Shown here one piece after another: positions 61,506 through 61,546 of a stretch of 61,546 bases of DNA. Source of the DNA: Saprospiraceae bacterium UBA7328 (GTDB taxonomy: Bacteria; Bacteroidota; Bacteroidia; Chitinophagales; Saprospiraceae); NCBI GenBank assembly GCA_002471345.1, contig DKPS01000273.1, positions 1-61,546 on the forward strand, given 5' to 3'. Position numbers and translations under genes: made by a program. A model generated the notes under the pieces. It was given only the letters and a program-made list of their open reading frames with translations. It was not told the origin of the DNA and did not search any database. The stretch's first letter is position 1; each line of letters begins with the position of its first letter.

Positions 61506-61546
61506 TGGTCGATAGAAAGTGGAATTGAAGCCTTGCTATTCTTAAG

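Overview
The window is AT-rich bacterial chromosome from a member of the Bacteroidota, read from gene content and signals rather than a marker gene. The signs are a FecI/FecR/TonB-receptor regulatory trio with a carboxypeptidase-like N-terminal domain, BlaI with an M56 sensor peptidase, permease-prefix ABC permeases behind a PadR gene, several LuxR-type regulators fused to TPR or S74 domains, almost no Shine-Dalgarno sequences, and -7 boxes of the TAnnTTTG type. No rRNA, tRNA, CRISPR array, prophage or complete insertion sequence was seen. A family-level placement (for example Saprospiria or Cytophagia) cannot be made from this window.

Layout. 1-1645: the 5' end of a DEAD-box helicase gene (cut by the window edge) and a decayed surface-protein gene with an IPTL-type C-terminal anchor. 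1740-6612: an acidic lipoprotein of four cysteine-bracketed repeats, then a blaI-like repressor overlapping an M56 peptidase gene that continues into about 16 ankyrin repeats. 6614-10679: ECF sigma factor, FecR anti-sigma and TonB-dependent receptor. 10746-14164: GH113-like hydrolase, FadL-like outer-membrane protein, YceI. 14290-17322: two LuxR-type membrane regulators, one fused to an S74 autoprocessing chaperone, with a tiny membrane protein between them. 17463-19984: NIPSNAP protein and sulfatase. 20034-25078: an accessory-looking stretch (GIY-YIG-like protein, SGNH lipoprotein, two frameshifted genes, a membrane protein) with cassette-like boundary sequences. 25314-32193: MBL-fold lipoprotein, CysZ-like protein, KAS III, DedA, a broken oxidoreductase, DUF2130, gene remnants and a secreted protein. 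32216-36191: tesA divergent from ybbA-ybbP-like ABC genes, the arrangement known from E. coli. 36416-44403: DUF819 transporter, C1 peptidase, DinB proteins, small kinase, HtrA protease, PQQ dehydrogenase. 44629-50655: PfkB kinase with GH65 enzyme, Na+/H+ antiporter, broken DUF2911-TPR gene. 50888-58290: AhpD-like protein, CPBP protease, AraC membrane regulator, class III cyclase, PadR with its ABC permease. 58440-61546: cyclase and anchor-protein remnants, a small secreted protein and an MDR oxidoreductase.

Much of the window is envelope biology: lipoproteins, membrane-spanning regulators and peptidases that could relay signals across the inner membrane (FecR/sigma, BlaI/M56, LuxR-S74, TPR-LuxR, 7TM-AraC, membrane cyclase). 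The second theme is decay: about ten genes are interrupted by single frameshifts, single in-frame stops or larger losses. Three of the frameshifts lie in short homopolymers and could be sequencing error; the in-frame stops and multiply damaged remnants are harder to explain that way.

The best candidates for undescribed biology are the LuxR-transmembrane-S74 regulator, which parallels the eukaryotic factor MYRF, and the M56-ankyrin sensor fusion.
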